Positions 28,303-36,659 of a DNA stretch of 64,000 nucleotides are shown here, piece by piece. The position numbers were made by a program, and so were the translations under genes. Source of the DNA: Comamonas antarctica (lineage in GTDB: Bacteria; Pseudomonadota; Gammaproteobacteria; Burkholderiales; Burkholderiaceae_C). A model generated the notes under the pieces. That model was not told the DNA's origin. It saw only the letters and a list, made by a program, of their open reading frames with translations, and searched no databases. Numbering within the stretch: position 1 is the first letter of the stretch; each line of letters opens with the position of its first letter. Location: NCBI RefSeq assembly GCF_013363755.1, contig NZ_CP054840.1, positions 1,481,501 to 1,545,500 of the forward strand, given 5' to 3'.

Positions 28303-29292
28303 ATGCGACCCACCCCTTCCCACTTCTCATGGTCGCGGCGCGCTGCGCTGGCGGCCGCCGTCGCGTTGGCCGGCTTGTCGGCGCACGCACAGCCAGCCTA
28401 TCCGGCGAAGCCAATCAAACTGGTCGTGCCCTACGCTCCCGGCGGCAGCGTCGACATTGCCGCGCGGCTGATGTCGGAGGAGTGGGCCAAGGCGCTGGGC
28501 ACGACCATGTACATCGAGAACAAGGGCGGGGCCGGCGGCAATATCGGCGTCGACCAGGTGGCCAAGGCAGCGGCCGACGGCTACACCGTGGGCATCCAGT
28601 CGGTCTCGCTGGCCATCAATCCGTCATTGACGGCGCGCATGCCTTACGACACGCTCAAGGACCTCGCGCCCATTGGCATGGTGGCGAGTTCGCAGCATGT
28701 GCTGGTGGTCGGCAATGCCGTGCCGGCGCGCAACGTCAAGGAACTCGTGGCCTTGCTGCGTGCCAATCCGGGCAAATATTCGTATGGCTCGGCGGGTGCG
28801 GGCAGCACCTTCCACATGTCGGCCGAGCTGTTCAAGGCCGTGGCGGATGCGCCGGTGACGCATATTCCCTATCGCGGCGGCGGGCCGGCGCTGCTGGACA
28901 CCATGTCGGGCCAGGTGGCGCTGAGCTTTCCGGTGCTGGCTGCGGCGAAGCCGCATGTGCAGGGCGGCAAGCTGCGCGCCCTGGGCGTGACGGGCGCGCA
29001 ACGTTCGGCCTTGCTGCCGGATGTGCCGACCATTGCCGAAGCGGGCGTGCCAGGCTATCAGTTCGAGACCTGGTTCATGGTGTTCGCGCCCGCGGGCACG
29101 CCGGCGCCGGTGCTCGAACAGCTCAACGCGGCGCTGAACAAGGCGCTCGCGCATCCGCCGCTCAAGGAGCGCATGGCGCGCGAGGGCTTCGATGCCGTGC
29201 CATCGACCGCTGGCGCCGCGAAGCAGCGGCTGCAACAGGAACTGGGCCAGTGGGCCGAGTTGATCAAGACCCGGGGCATTACCGGCGAGTGA
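28303..29292 (+). CDS. Bug/TctC-family periplasmic receptor
   Basis: This 329-residue protein has a twin-arginine-like signal (SWSRRAALAAAVALAGL, cleavage at AHAQ). Bug landmarks are YPAKPIKLVVPYAPGGSVDI, YIENKGGAGGNIG, THIPYRGGGPALLDTMSGQV and LPDVPTIAEAGVPGY. GGAGACAAG lies immediately upstream of the ATG. It is the first gene of a cassette with a haloacetate-dehalogenase-like hydrolase and a LeuC/LeuD-type dehydratase. It therefore probably captures the acid that they degrade. No TctA/TctB genes accompany it. Confidence 0.91.
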   Translation: MRPTPSHFSWSRRAALAAAVALAGLSAHAQPAYPAKPIKLVVPYAPGGSVDIAARLMSEEWAKALGTTMYIENKGGAGGNIGVDQVAKAAADGYTVGIQSVSLAINPSLTARMPYDTLKDLAPIGMVASSQHVLVVGNAVPARNVKELVALLRANPGKYSYGSAGAGSTFHMSAELFKAVADAPVTHIPYRGGGPALLDTMSGQVALSFPVLAAAKPHVQGGKLRALGVTGAQRSALLPDVPTIAEAGVPGYQFETWFMVFAPAGTPAPVLEQLNAALNKALAHPPLKERMAREGFDAVPSTAGAAKQRLQQELGQWAELIKTRGITGE

Positions 29293-29339
29293 GTGACAGG
29301 GGCGCGCGGCCGATGCCGGCCCGCGCCAGGAGCGATTGG

Positions 29340-30245
29340 ATGCATGCACAAGAGTTGATGGCCGGATTGCGCGCGCAGCGCATCGCGGTGGATGAGGGGG
29401 TGGAACTCCACGCCTGGGTAGGAGGGCAGGGGCCGGCGCTGCTGCTGGTGCACGGGCACCCGCAGACCAGCGCCATCTGGCACCGCGTCGTGCCCACGCT
29501 GGCGCAGCACTTCACGCTGGTGGTGGCCGATCTGCGCGGCTATGGCGACTCGTCCAAGCCGCGCGGGGCGCCCGACCATGCCAACTACAGCAAGCGCGTG
29601 CTGGCGCGCGACCTGCTGCGGCTGATGCAGCAGCTGGGCCATGCCCGCTTCAGCGTGCTGGCGCACGACCGCGGCGCGCGCGTGGCACACCGGCTGGCCA
29701 TGGACCATGCCGGCGCCGTCGAACGTCTGGTGCTGCTGGACATCGCACCCACGCTGTCGATGTACGAGCAGACCAGCGAAGACTTCGCGCGCGCCTACTG
29801 GCACTGGTTCTTCCTGATCCAGGCCGCGCCGCTGCCCGAGCGCCTGATCGAGGCCGACCCTGGCGCCTATGTGCGCGACGTGATGGGCGGGCGCAGCGCG
29901 GGGCTTGCGCCTTTCGATGCGCGCGCGCTGGCCGAATACGCCCGCTGCCTGGCGTTGCCGGGCGCGGCGCATGGGCTGTGCGAGGATTACCGCGCCTCGG
30001 CCGGCATCGACCTGGCGCATGAGCGCGAAGACCGCGCCGAGGGCCGGCGCCTGGCCATGCCGCTGCTGGTGCTGTGGGGCGAGCAGGGGGTGGTGCACCG
30101 CTGCTTCCAGCCGCTGCAGGAATGGCAGCGGCTTGCCGATGACGTGCGCGGCTGGCCATTGCCGTGCGGGCATTACATCGCGGAAGAGGCGCCCCGGGCC
30201 CTGCTCGATGCGGCCTTGCCGTTCCTGCAAGGAGAAGGCGCATGA
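29340..30245 (+). CDS. Alpha/beta hydrolase, fluoroacetate/haloacetate dehalogenase type
   Basis: This 301-residue protein matches the haloacetate dehalogenase subgroup closely. Numbered from the ATG at 29340, the residues that define characterised fluoroacetate dehalogenases fall at the same positions. They are the nucleophile Asp110, carboxylate-binding Arg111 and Arg114 (HDRGARV), Asp134 (LLDIAP), and halide pocket His155 and Trp156 (YWHWFF). The base is His278 (CGHYIAEE), near the expected 280. The oxyanion loop is VHGHPQTSAIW. AGGAGCG before 29340 decides the start, although ATG 29313 is possible. It sits between a Bug receptor and a LeuC paralogue, an unusual context for a dehalogenase, so an ester or lactone could be the true substrate. 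Confidence 0.85.
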   Translation: MHAQELMAGLRAQRIAVDEGVELHAWVGGQGPALLLVHGHPQTSAIWHRVVPTLAQHFTLVVADLRGYGDSSKPRGAPDHANYSKRVLARDLLRLMQQLGHARFSVLAHDRGARVAHRLAMDHAGAVERLVLLDIAPTLSMYEQTSEDFARAYWHWFFLIQAAPLPERLIEADPGAYVRDVMGGRSAGLAPFDARALAEYARCLALPGAAHGLCEDYRASAGIDLAHEREDRAEGRRLAMPLLVLWGEQGVVHRCFQPLQEWQRLADDVRGWPLPCGHYIAEEAPRALLDAALPFLQGEGA

Positions 30246-31657
30246 CCGCGGCAACGCTGTACCGCAAGCTGGTCGACTCGCATACCGTGGCGGTGCTCGA
30301 CGCGCAGAACGTGCTGCTGTTTTGCGACCTGCACCTGATGAACGAATACACCAGCCCGCAGGCCTTTGCCGGTCTGCATGCGGCGGGGCGCGGCGTGCCC
30401 ATGCCGGGGCAGAACGTGGCGGTGGTGAGCCACATCATTCCCACGCACCCGGTGCGCCAGCGTGTCATCCAGGACCCGCCTTCGGCGCTGCAGGCCAGCA
30501 ATCTGCGCGCCAACTGCGAGCGCCACGGCATCGCGCTGTTCGACACCAACGACCGCTGGCAGGGCATCGAGCATGTGGTCGCGCCCGAGCACGGCATGAT
30601 CCGCCCCGGCATGGTGGTGATCTGCGGCGACAGCCACACCACGACCTACGGCGCGCTCGGTGCGCTGGGCTTCGGCATCGGCACTTCGGAAGTCGAGCAT
30701 GTGCTGGCCACGCAGACCCTGGTCTACCGGCTGGCGCAGGACATGCGCATCCGCGTCGACGGCCGGCTGCCGCGCGGCACCACGGCCAAGGACCTGATCC
30801 TGATGATCATCAGCCGCATCGGTGCCCAGGGCGCGCGCGGCTTCGCCGTGGAGTTCTGCGGCACGGCCATCGACGCGCTGTCGGTCGAGGCGCGCTTCAC
30901 GCTGTGCAACATGGCCGTGGAAGCCGGCGCGCGCGGCGCGCTGATCGCGCCCGATGAAAAGGCGCTGGCCTATGTGCTCGAGCGCGCGCCCGACATCGCG
31001 GGCGAGACGCGCGCGGCAGCGCTGGCGCACTGGAGCGGGCTGCACAGCGATGCGGATGCGCGCTTCGATGTCGAGCATCGTTTCAATGCCGAGGAGGTCG
31101 CGCCTTTCGTCACCTGGGGCACGAGTCCCGACCAGGCGGTGGCCGTCGACGGCCTGGTGCCCGACCCGCAGGCGCTGGCCGAAGGCGTGGCGCGCACCAG
31201 CGCGCAGCAGGCGCTGCGCTATACCGCGCTGGCCGCGGGCCAGCCGCTGCAGGGCTTGGCCGTGGACCATGTGTTCATCGGCTCCTGCACCAATGCGCGC
31301 ATCGAGGACCTGCGCGAGGTGGACCGCATCGTGGGCAACCGACGCGTCGCGGCCGGCGTGCGCGCCATGGTCGTGCCGGGCTCGGGCGCGGTCAAGGCCC
31401 AGGCCGAGGCCGAAGGCATCGCCGAGCGCCTGCTGGCCGCGGGCTTCGAATGGCGCCAGCCCGGCTGTTCGATGTGCCTGGCCATGAACGACGATGTGCT
31501 CGCGCCGGGCCAGCGCTGCGCCTCGACCACCAACCGCAATTTCGAAGGCCGCCAGGGGCGCGGCGCCATCACCCATCTGATGAGCCCGGCCATGGCGGCC
31601 GCGGCGGCGATCAACGGGCATATCACCGACGTGCGCGCATGGAAGGACATCCAATGA
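30242..31657 (+). CDS. leuC: Aconitase-family dehydratase large subunit (LeuC-like)
   Basis: This 471-residue protein has the length and motifs of 3-isopropylmalate dehydratase large subunits. The Fe-S ligands are Cys in IGSCTNARIEDL and the pair in CSMC. Other motifs are DSHTTTYGALGALGFGIGTSEVEHVLATQ and ASTTNRNFEGRQGRG. It would hydrate and dehydrate a 2- or 3-hydroxy diacid with a [4Fe-4S] cluster. ATG 30242 overlaps the hydrolase stop (ATGA). There is no leuB next to it and the neighbours are catabolic. I therefore take it as a paralogue that acts in breakdown rather than in leucine synthesis. Confidence 0.88.
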   Translation: MTAATLYRKLVDSHTVAVLDAQNVLLFCDLHLMNEYTSPQAFAGLHAAGRGVPMPGQNVAVVSHIIPTHPVRQRVIQDPPSALQASNLRANCERHGIALFDTNDRWQGIEHVVAPEHGMIRPGMVVICGDSHTTTYGALGALGFGIGTSEVEHVLATQTLVYRLAQDMRIRVDGRLPRGTTAKDLILMIISRIGAQGARGFAVEFCGTAIDALSVEARFTLCNMAVEAGARGALIAPDEKALAYVLERAPDIAGETRAAALAHWSGLHSDADARFDVEHRFNAEEVAPFVTWGTSPDQAVAVDGLVPDPQALAEGVARTSAQQALRYTALAAGQPLQGLAVDHVFIGSCTNARIEDLREVDRIVGNRRVAAGVRAMVVPGSGAVKAQAEAEGIAERLLAAGFEWRQPGCSMCLAMNDDVLAPGQRCASTTNRNFEGRQGRGAITHLMSPAMAAAAAINGHITDVRAWKDIQ

Positions 31658-32328
31658 CACAGGACAGCACCGGCGCACAAGCCGGCAACGCCATGGTGCG
31701 CGGCCACGCGGCCCGCCTCGACATCGCCAATCTCGACACCGACCAGATCATGCCCAAGCAGTTCCTGCGCGGCATCGACAAGGCCGGCCTCGACCAGGGG
31801 CTGCTGTATGACCTGCGCTACGACGCGCAGGGCGTCAAGCGCCCGGACTTCGTGCTCAACCGCGCGGGTTTCGCCGATGTCGATGTGCTGCTTGCGGGCG
31901 CCAACTATGGCTGCGGCTCGAGCCGGGAGCACGCGGTATGGGGCATGCAACAGTTCGGCTTCAAGGCGGTGGTGGCCGAAAGCTTTGGCGAGATCTTCTA
32001 TTCGAACGCCATGAACAACCGCTTGCTGCTGGCCATGGTGTCGCCCGAGGATGCGCGCATCTTCCATGCCGAGGCAGCCGCGTTGGAAGCACGGGGCCTG
32101 CCGCTGGCCCTGGAAATCGATGTCGCCGGCATGACGGTGCGCAGCGCCGGCCACCAGGCAGCGTTCTCGATATCGCCGCGCCACCAGCAGATGTTCCTGC
32201 AGGGCCAGGACTGGATTGCGGCATCGATGGCCCATGCGCCGCAGATCGCGGCATTCGCGCATGCGCACTGGCAGCGCCAGCCCTGGGTCCGCGACGTCGC
32301 GGCCCGGGTGCGCAGCCGGCTGGATTAG
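31654..32328 (+). CDS. leuD: Aconitase-family dehydratase small subunit (LeuD-like)
   Basis: This 224-residue swivel-domain partner of the preceding large subunit has IANLDTDQIMPKQFLRGIDK, the GCGSSREHAVWGM phosphate/substrate loop and AESFGEIFYSNAMNN. The substrate-selecting region reads YDLRYDAQG, shorter than the usual FDEWRYLD-type region of leucine-pathway LeuD. That points to a different substrate. Its ATG overlaps the LeuC stop, so the two are coupled. It ends four bases into the convergent lipocalin gene. Confidence 0.87.
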   Translation: MTQDSTGAQAGNAMVRGHAARLDIANLDTDQIMPKQFLRGIDKAGLDQGLLYDLRYDAQGVKRPDFVLNRAGFADVDVLLAGANYGCGSSREHAVWGMQQFGFKAVVAESFGEIFYSNAMNNRLLLAMVSPEDARIFHAEAAALEARGLPLALEIDVAGMTVRSAGHQAAFSISPRHQQMFLQGQDWIAASMAHAPQIAAFAHAHWQRQPWVRDVAARVRSRLD

Positions 32329-32972
32329 CCGCCCGTGGGGTTGGCGCCGTCCTGCATCACCCAGTGGATGCGTTCGAGATCGATGCCGATCTGCTGCGCC
32401 TGCGCCAGCAGGTGCTGGCGCACCCCCGCGGGCAGCACCGGGGTGCGCGAGAGGATCCAGAAATAGTCGAGGCTGGAGCCGACCACCATGGCCCAGCGGT
32501 ACTGTTCGTCGAGTGCGACGACGTTGTAGCCGCCATAGAACGGGCCGAAGAACGACACCTTCAAAGCCGCCTCGCTGCTGCTGCCGACGAACTGCGCCTT
32601 GCCGCGGGCTTCGTCCCAGCGGTTGCGGCGCGGGTCGAAACCGCGGTTCACGACATGCATGCTGCCGTTGGCGCCCAGCGTGTATTCGGCACGCGTGCGC
32701 ACCAGGCCCTTCTCGAAACGCTGGTCGATGCGGGCCACCTCATACCAGCGACCCAGATAGCGGGTCACATCGAAATTGCCGACCGGCTGCACCGAAGCGG
32801 GCCGCGGCGGCGTGCGCAGGGCCATCCAGGCGAGATAGCCGATGGCGCCCACACCTACGGCAAGCGCCACGGCCTTGCCATGGCTTCTGGCAGGTACAGG
32901 TGCATGGTCGCGGTCCAGCCGGCTGCGCAGGTCGTCCAGGGTCAGCAGGCGGCATTGGTGGTTACGGGGCAT
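32325..32972 (-). CDS. Lipocalin family protein (Blc-like) with N-terminal membrane anchor
   Basis: This 215-residue protein carries a bacterial lipocalin domain. The GxW signature is in NFDVTRYLGRWYEVARID, followed by RFEKGL, YTLGANGSMHVVNRG, YNVVALDEQYRWAMVVG and LWILSRTP-like LDYFWILSRTPVL. Unlike E. coli Blc it has no lipobox. Residues about 33-52 (GKAVALAVGVGAIGYLAWMA) form a single membrane helix after a charged cytoplasmic segment. The start at 32972 is preferred; an upstream ATG at 33032 adds 20 residues. A second Blc-like gene lies at 36660. A role in lipid transport or membrane repair is likely. Confidence 0.86.
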   Translation of the reverse strand: MPRNHQCRLLTLDDLRSRLDRDHAPVPARSHGKAVALAVGVGAIGYLAWMALRTPPRPASVQPVGNFDVTRYLGRWYEVARIDQRFEKGLVRTRAEYTLGANGSMHVVNRGFDPRRNRWDEARGKAQFVGSSSEAALKVSFFGPFYGGYNVVALDEQYRWAMVVGSSLDYFWILSRTPVLPAGVRQHLLAQAQQIGIDLERIHWVMQDGANPTGG

Positions 32973-33145
32973 AGAACATCCTCGGATGGCATGAATGGAA
33001 AAAACCCGATGCGGCCATGGCGGCGCATGCATGTGGTCAGCTCTTTTTATGGTCGGGCGGTGCCGGAAGGCCCGGTTACTGCCTCTGCCACCAATCTACC
33101 CGGTGTTGACATTTGCGGGTGTAGGTGTTTGCTGGCATGCGCGGG

Positions 33146-34963
33146 TCAGCGCAGGATGACGTCTTCGTCCGCGGGCGGTGCGGGCGGCTCCTCGGGCGCG
33201 AGCGCGCCCAGCGGCCGGCCCGACGGGCGTTCGCCGATCTGCTGGCGCCACATCGCGTAGTACAGGCCCTTGCGCTCCAGCAGTTCGGCGTGGCTGCCCA
33301 ATTCGGCAATGCGGCCGCGTTCGAGCACGATGATGGTCTGCGCGTGCAGGATGGTCGAGAGCCGGTGCGCAATCAGCAGCGTGATGCGCTGCGACTGCTG
33401 CGACACGCGGCGCACGGTGGCGGTGATCTGCTCCTCGGTCAGCGAGTCCAGCGCGGATGTGGCTTCGTCGAAGATCAGCAGCCGCGGATCGCGCACCAGC
33501 GCGCGCGCAATCGACAGCCGCTGCTTTTCGCCGCCCGACAGGCGCACGCCCGATTCGCCGATCGGCGTGTCGAGCCCCAGCGGCGAGCGCTCGAGCAGGT
33601 GCAGGCACGAGGCCTGCTCCATCGCCGTGAGGATGTCGGCATCGGTGGCATCGGGTTTGACGAACAGCATGTTCTCGCGCAGCGTGCCGGCAAAGAGATG
33701 GGTTTCCTGGGTCACGAAGCCGATCTGGCGCCGCACCTCGTTGTAGCGCAGCTGCTGCGTGGGTATTCCGTTGAAGCAGATGCTGCCGGCCTGCGGCGTG
33801 TAGAGGCCGACCAGCAGCTTGATCAGCGTCGACTTGCCCGAACCCGACGGCCCGACAAACGCGATGGTGTCGCCCAGCTTGGCCGAGAACGACACGCCGT
33901 CGAGCGCCTTGTCGTCCGCGCCCTGGTGCTGGAACTCGACCTGGTCGAAGCTCAGGCTCTCGAGCGGCCCGACGCGGCGCGGATGGGCCGGGCGCCGCTC
34001 TATCGGCTTGCGCATCAGCGCCGCGAAGTTCTGCAGCGAGGCTTCGGCCTCGCGCCAGGCAATGATGATGTTGCCCAGCTCCTGCAGCGGCGCGAAGATC
34101 GCCACCGAGATGAACTGCATGGCAATCAGCTCGCCGGTGCTGAGCACGTCGCGGAAGATCAGCCACAGCAGCGCGAACAGGATGCCCAGCTTGAGCAGGC
34201 TCAGCGTCGAGCCCTGCAGGAAGGACAGCAGCCGGATGCGCTTGACCTTGAGCATCTCGAGCGCAAAGATGCGCTCGGTCTGCGCCTGCAGCCGGCGCAC
34301 TTCGGGGAAGGTGAGCCCCAGGCTCTTGATCAGCTCGATATTGCGCAGCGACTCGGTGATGAAGCCCGAGTTGCGGTGCGTCTCGCGCACGATGGAGCGC
34401 TGCTGGGTGCGGATCTCGCGGCTCAGCAGGCCGGTGAGTCCGCCGAGCACCAGCACGCCGATCAGGAACACCGGCACCAGCGCCCAATGCCGCGTGACCG
34501 AGTACCAGACCAGAAAGCAGATGCCGACAATGGCCGCGAACACGGTATTGATGAAGGTGTTGATGAAGCGCTCGCTGTCGGCGCGCGCCTTTTGCAGCAG
34601 CGACAGCGTCTCGCCGGTGCGCATCTCCGCGAATTCCTGGTATTTGAGGCGCATCACCTGGCGCAGGCCGTCGTTGAACAGCTGCGTGCCGAGCTTTTGC
34701 ACGACCAGCCGCGTCACGTATTCCTGCAACGCCTTGGCCAGGCGCGAGCCGATCGCCACGGCCACCGCCAGGGCCAGCAGGCGCAGCACGCCGGAAATCA
34801 GTTCGCTTTCGGTCTTGTCGCCAGGATGCACGGCATAGCCGTCGATGATCTTGCCGAAGATGATGGGATCGACCAGGGCCAGCACCTGGCTGATGGCGGC
34901 CAGCAGCAGCGCCAGCCAGGCCAGCCGCGAGTGGGGTTTGAGATAGGACCAGAGAATATGCAT
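33146..34963 (-). CDS. ABC transporter, fused permease-ATPase (subfamily B, MsbA-like)
   Basis: This 605-residue half-transporter has an N-terminal six-helix exporter domain (residues 1 to about 310) and a C-terminal ATPase. The ATPase has Walker A GPSGSGKST, Q-loop FVTQETHLFAGTLREN, signature RLSGGEKQRLSIARAL, Walker B LLIFDEATSALD and H-loop LLIAHRLST. It works as a homodimer exporting a lipid, drug or peptide. It has no N-terminal peptidase domain. AGAAGG precedes ATG 34963. It is monocistronic between a lipocalin and a divergent small gene. The substrate cannot be inferred, although the adjacent lipocalin would be compatible with a lipid. Confidence 0.92.
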   Translation of the reverse strand: MHILWSYLKPHSRLAWLALLLAAISQVLALVDPIIFGKIIDGYAVHPGDKTESELISGVLRLLALAVAVAIGSRLAKALQEYVTRLVVQKLGTQLFNDGLRQVMRLKYQEFAEMRTGETLSLLQKARADSERFINTFINTVFAAIVGICFLVWYSVTRHWALVPVFLIGVLVLGGLTGLLSREIRTQQRSIVRETHRNSGFITESLRNIELIKSLGLTFPEVRRLQAQTERIFALEMLKVKRIRLLSFLQGSTLSLLKLGILFALLWLIFRDVLSTGELIAMQFISVAIFAPLQELGNIIIAWREAEASLQNFAALMRKPIERRPAHPRRVGPLESLSFDQVEFQHQGADDKALDGVSFSAKLGDTIAFVGPSGSGKSTLIKLLVGLYTPQAGSICFNGIPTQQLRYNEVRRQIGFVTQETHLFAGTLRENMLFVKPDATDADILTAMEQASCLHLLERSPLGLDTPIGESGVRLSGGEKQRLSIARALVRDPRLLIFDEATSALDSLTEEQITATVRRVSQQSQRITLLIAHRLSTILHAQTIIVLERGRIAELGSHAELLERKGLYYAMWRQQIGERPSGRPLGALAPEEPPAPPADEDVILR

Positions 34964-35131
34964 AGGGCCTTCTTATCTCCTGTCCCGAGGGGCCGGGCTG
35001 TCGGACGCAGGCGCATTGCGCGGCATGAGGTCGGGATAACTGGGGCCGCCGCATGCCTTTGCCGTGCAAGAAGGTGCCAGGCTGTGGCCTAATAGCGCCT
35101 TCAAATTGCTTTTTTCATTGAAGGATGTCCC

Positions 35132-35299
35132 ATGGGCAACAAGATCGTTACTGAAGCCGACCGCAAGTTCACGCCCCAGCCCCCCCTGCCCAACGGCTAC
35201 AGCCTGCCCAGCGCTGGCCGCGGCCAGCGCCGCAGCCTGGAACGCGGCGTGGCCACGCGCTCGAAGAAGAACCCTGGCAAGCGCGCGCACCAAGGTTGA
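35132..35299 (+). CDS. Small basic hypothetical protein (55 aa)
   Basis: A 55-residue frame starts at ATG 35132, six bases after a GAAGGAT ribosome site, and ends at 35299. It is followed 26 bp later by a clear terminator, so it looks like a complete small gene. The product is rich in Lys/Arg and Gly/Pro, with no hydrophobic segment: TEADRKFTPQPPLPNGYSL, then SAGRGQRRSLERG and RSKKNPGKRAHQG. A nucleic-acid- or ribosome-associated role is possible but not shown. I do not recognise the family. Confidence 0.7.
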   Translation: MGNKIVTEADRKFTPQPPLPNGYSLPSAGRGQRRSLERGVATRSKKNPGKRAHQG

Positions 35300-35325
35300 G
35301 CCGCAGCGGCTTTGCCGTGAGCACG

Positions 35326-35355
35326 AAAGCCCTCGCAAGAGGGCTTTTTGCTTTT
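35326..35355 (+). terminator. Intrinsic terminator of the 55-aa gene
   Basis: AAAGCCCTC (35326-35334) pairs with GAGGGCTTT (35339-35347) around a GCAA tetraloop, followed by TTGCTTTT. It ends exactly at the stop of the convergent cbpM gene. The minus-strand side lacks a good U-run. Confidence 0.88.
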
Positions 35356-35687
35356 CAGGGTGAATGCGGGCCGCGTTGGCCCAGCAGCTGACGCAAGGCC
35401 GCCACTTCCTCCATCAGGTCTGCCGCCAGCGCCGCCAGTTGCGGATCGGCATCGTAGGCATCTTCGAGATGGGCAATGCGCCGCGCGCGCAGCAGCATGC
35501 GGCTGCTGAAACGCCAGCCGGCATTGCCGGTGCCCGCATCGGTATCGATCTGCAGCACGTCTTCGCGCACACGCTGCACCACCCATTCCTTTGGCTGCCG
35601 GCAGGCATGGGCCAGCTCGGCCAGGTCCAGTGCCGCCGAATCCAGCACTTCGCAGGGGGTGAAGAAAGGGGAGGGGGCCGAAGTCAT
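35355..35687 (-). CDS. cbpM: Chaperone modulator CbpM
   Basis: This 110-residue MerR-like helical protein has FFTPCEVLDSAALDLAELA, RQPKEWVVQRVREDVL, WRFSSRMLLRARRIAHLE and a C-terminal coiled-coil-like EEVAALRQLLGQ. CbpM binds the J-domain of CbpA and restrains its co-chaperone and DNA-binding activity. It lies 14 bp downstream of cbpA, the expected arrangement. Confidence 0.88.
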   Translation of the reverse strand: MTSAPSPFFTPCEVLDSAALDLAELAHACRQPKEWVVQRVREDVLQIDTDAGTGNAGWRFSSRMLLRARRIAHLEDAYDADPQLAALAADLMEEVAALRQLLGQRGPHSP

Positions 35688-35701
35688 GGGTGCGCCTCGC
35701 T

Positions 35702-36643
35702 TCAGGATCGTGCATGGAAGTGGGGAAAGGCCTGGGCAAATGCCTCATAGGCCTGGCGGCTGGCGGCATCATCGGCCGGCGGCAGCGCGACTTCAAGCAG
35801 CAGGTACATGTCGCCCGGGGTCTTGGCCGGCAGGCCCTTGCCGCGCAAACGCAGCTGCCGGCCTTTCTTCCAGCCGGCCGGCACGTTCACCTCCAGCGTT
35901 CCGGCCAGCGTCTGCACCTCGATGGGCCCGCCCAATGCGGCTTCCCAGGGGGCGATCGGCACGTGCTGGTATACATCGCGCTCCTTGGCGTACCAGCGGG
36001 GGTCCGGGCGAAAGCGCACCTCGAGCAACATGTCGCCGGCGGGTCCCTGTCCCAGGCCGGCTCCGCCATGGCCCGCCAGGCGTATCAGTTGGCCTTCCTT
36101 GACGCCCTTGGGAATGGTGACCTGCAGCTCGCGTGTCGTTTCCTGCGGTTCGCCGTAGGCATCGAGCGCGCTGCTGCGCACCTGGATCGAACGCTGCGTG
36201 CCCCGGTAGCTGTCCTCCAGGTCCAGCTCGATCACCGCATGCTGGTCGCGGCCCTTGAGGTCGGGGGGCTGCTGGCCGCGCGCGTGGGACTGGCGCGAAA
36301 AGGCGCTGCGCCCGAACAGCTGGTCGAAGAAGTCGCTGAAGTCCTCGCTGTCCGCGCCGCGCCCGCCGCCCGGGTGGAACGTGTGCTCCTCGTCCCAGTG
36401 CGGCGGCGGCTGGAACCCGCCGCGCATGCCTTGCGTGCCCAACTCGTCGTAGGCCGCGCGTTTTTCGGGATCCGACAGCACGGCATTGGCCTCGTTGATC
36501 TCGGCCATGCGATGCACGGAATCGGCTTCCTTGCTCATGTCGGGATGGTGCTTGCGCGCCAGCCGTCTGTAGGCCTTCTTGATCTCCTGCGCGCTGGCCG
36601 AGCGTTCGACGCCCAGAATCTTGTAATAGTCCTTGTAATCCAT
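35702..36643 (-). CDS. cbpA: DnaJ-family co-chaperone CbpA
   Basis: This 313-residue protein has an N-terminal J-domain (MDYKDYYKILGVERSASAQE) with the HPD motif at residues 33-35. A Gly/Phe-rich linker follows (GTQGMRGGFQPPP, FHPGGGRG), then the C-terminal substrate-binding domains of type II Hsp40s (VTIPKGVKEGQLIRLAGHG, VPAGWKKGRQLRLRGKGLP). There is no zinc finger, as expected for CbpA. The start at 36643 is fixed by the J-domain. It is between a lipocalin gene (16 bp upstream) and cbpM, all on the minus strand, so a three-gene unit is possible. Confidence 0.94.
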   Translation of the reverse strand: MDYKDYYKILGVERSASAQEIKKAYRRLARKHHPDMSKEADSVHRMAEINEANAVLSDPEKRAAYDELGTQGMRGGFQPPPHWDEEHTFHPGGGRGADSEDFSDFFDQLFGRSAFSRQSHARGQQPPDLKGRDQHAVIELDLEDSYRGTQRSIQVRSSALDAYGEPQETTRELQVTIPKGVKEGQLIRLAGHGGAGLGQGPAGDMLLEVRFRPDPRWYAKERDVYQHVPIAPWEAALGGPIEVQTLAGTLEVNVPAGWKKGRQLRLRGKGLPAKTPGDMYLLLEVALPPADDAASRQAYEAFAQAFPHFHARS

Positions 36644-36659
36644 GTACGGGTGCTCCGGC

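Noticed and set aside
30242..32328. LeuC/LeuD pair as the leucine biosynthesis operon
   Set aside because: No leuB or leucine leader, and the pair is coupled to a catabolic hydrolase and Bug receptor; it is better seen as a paralogue.
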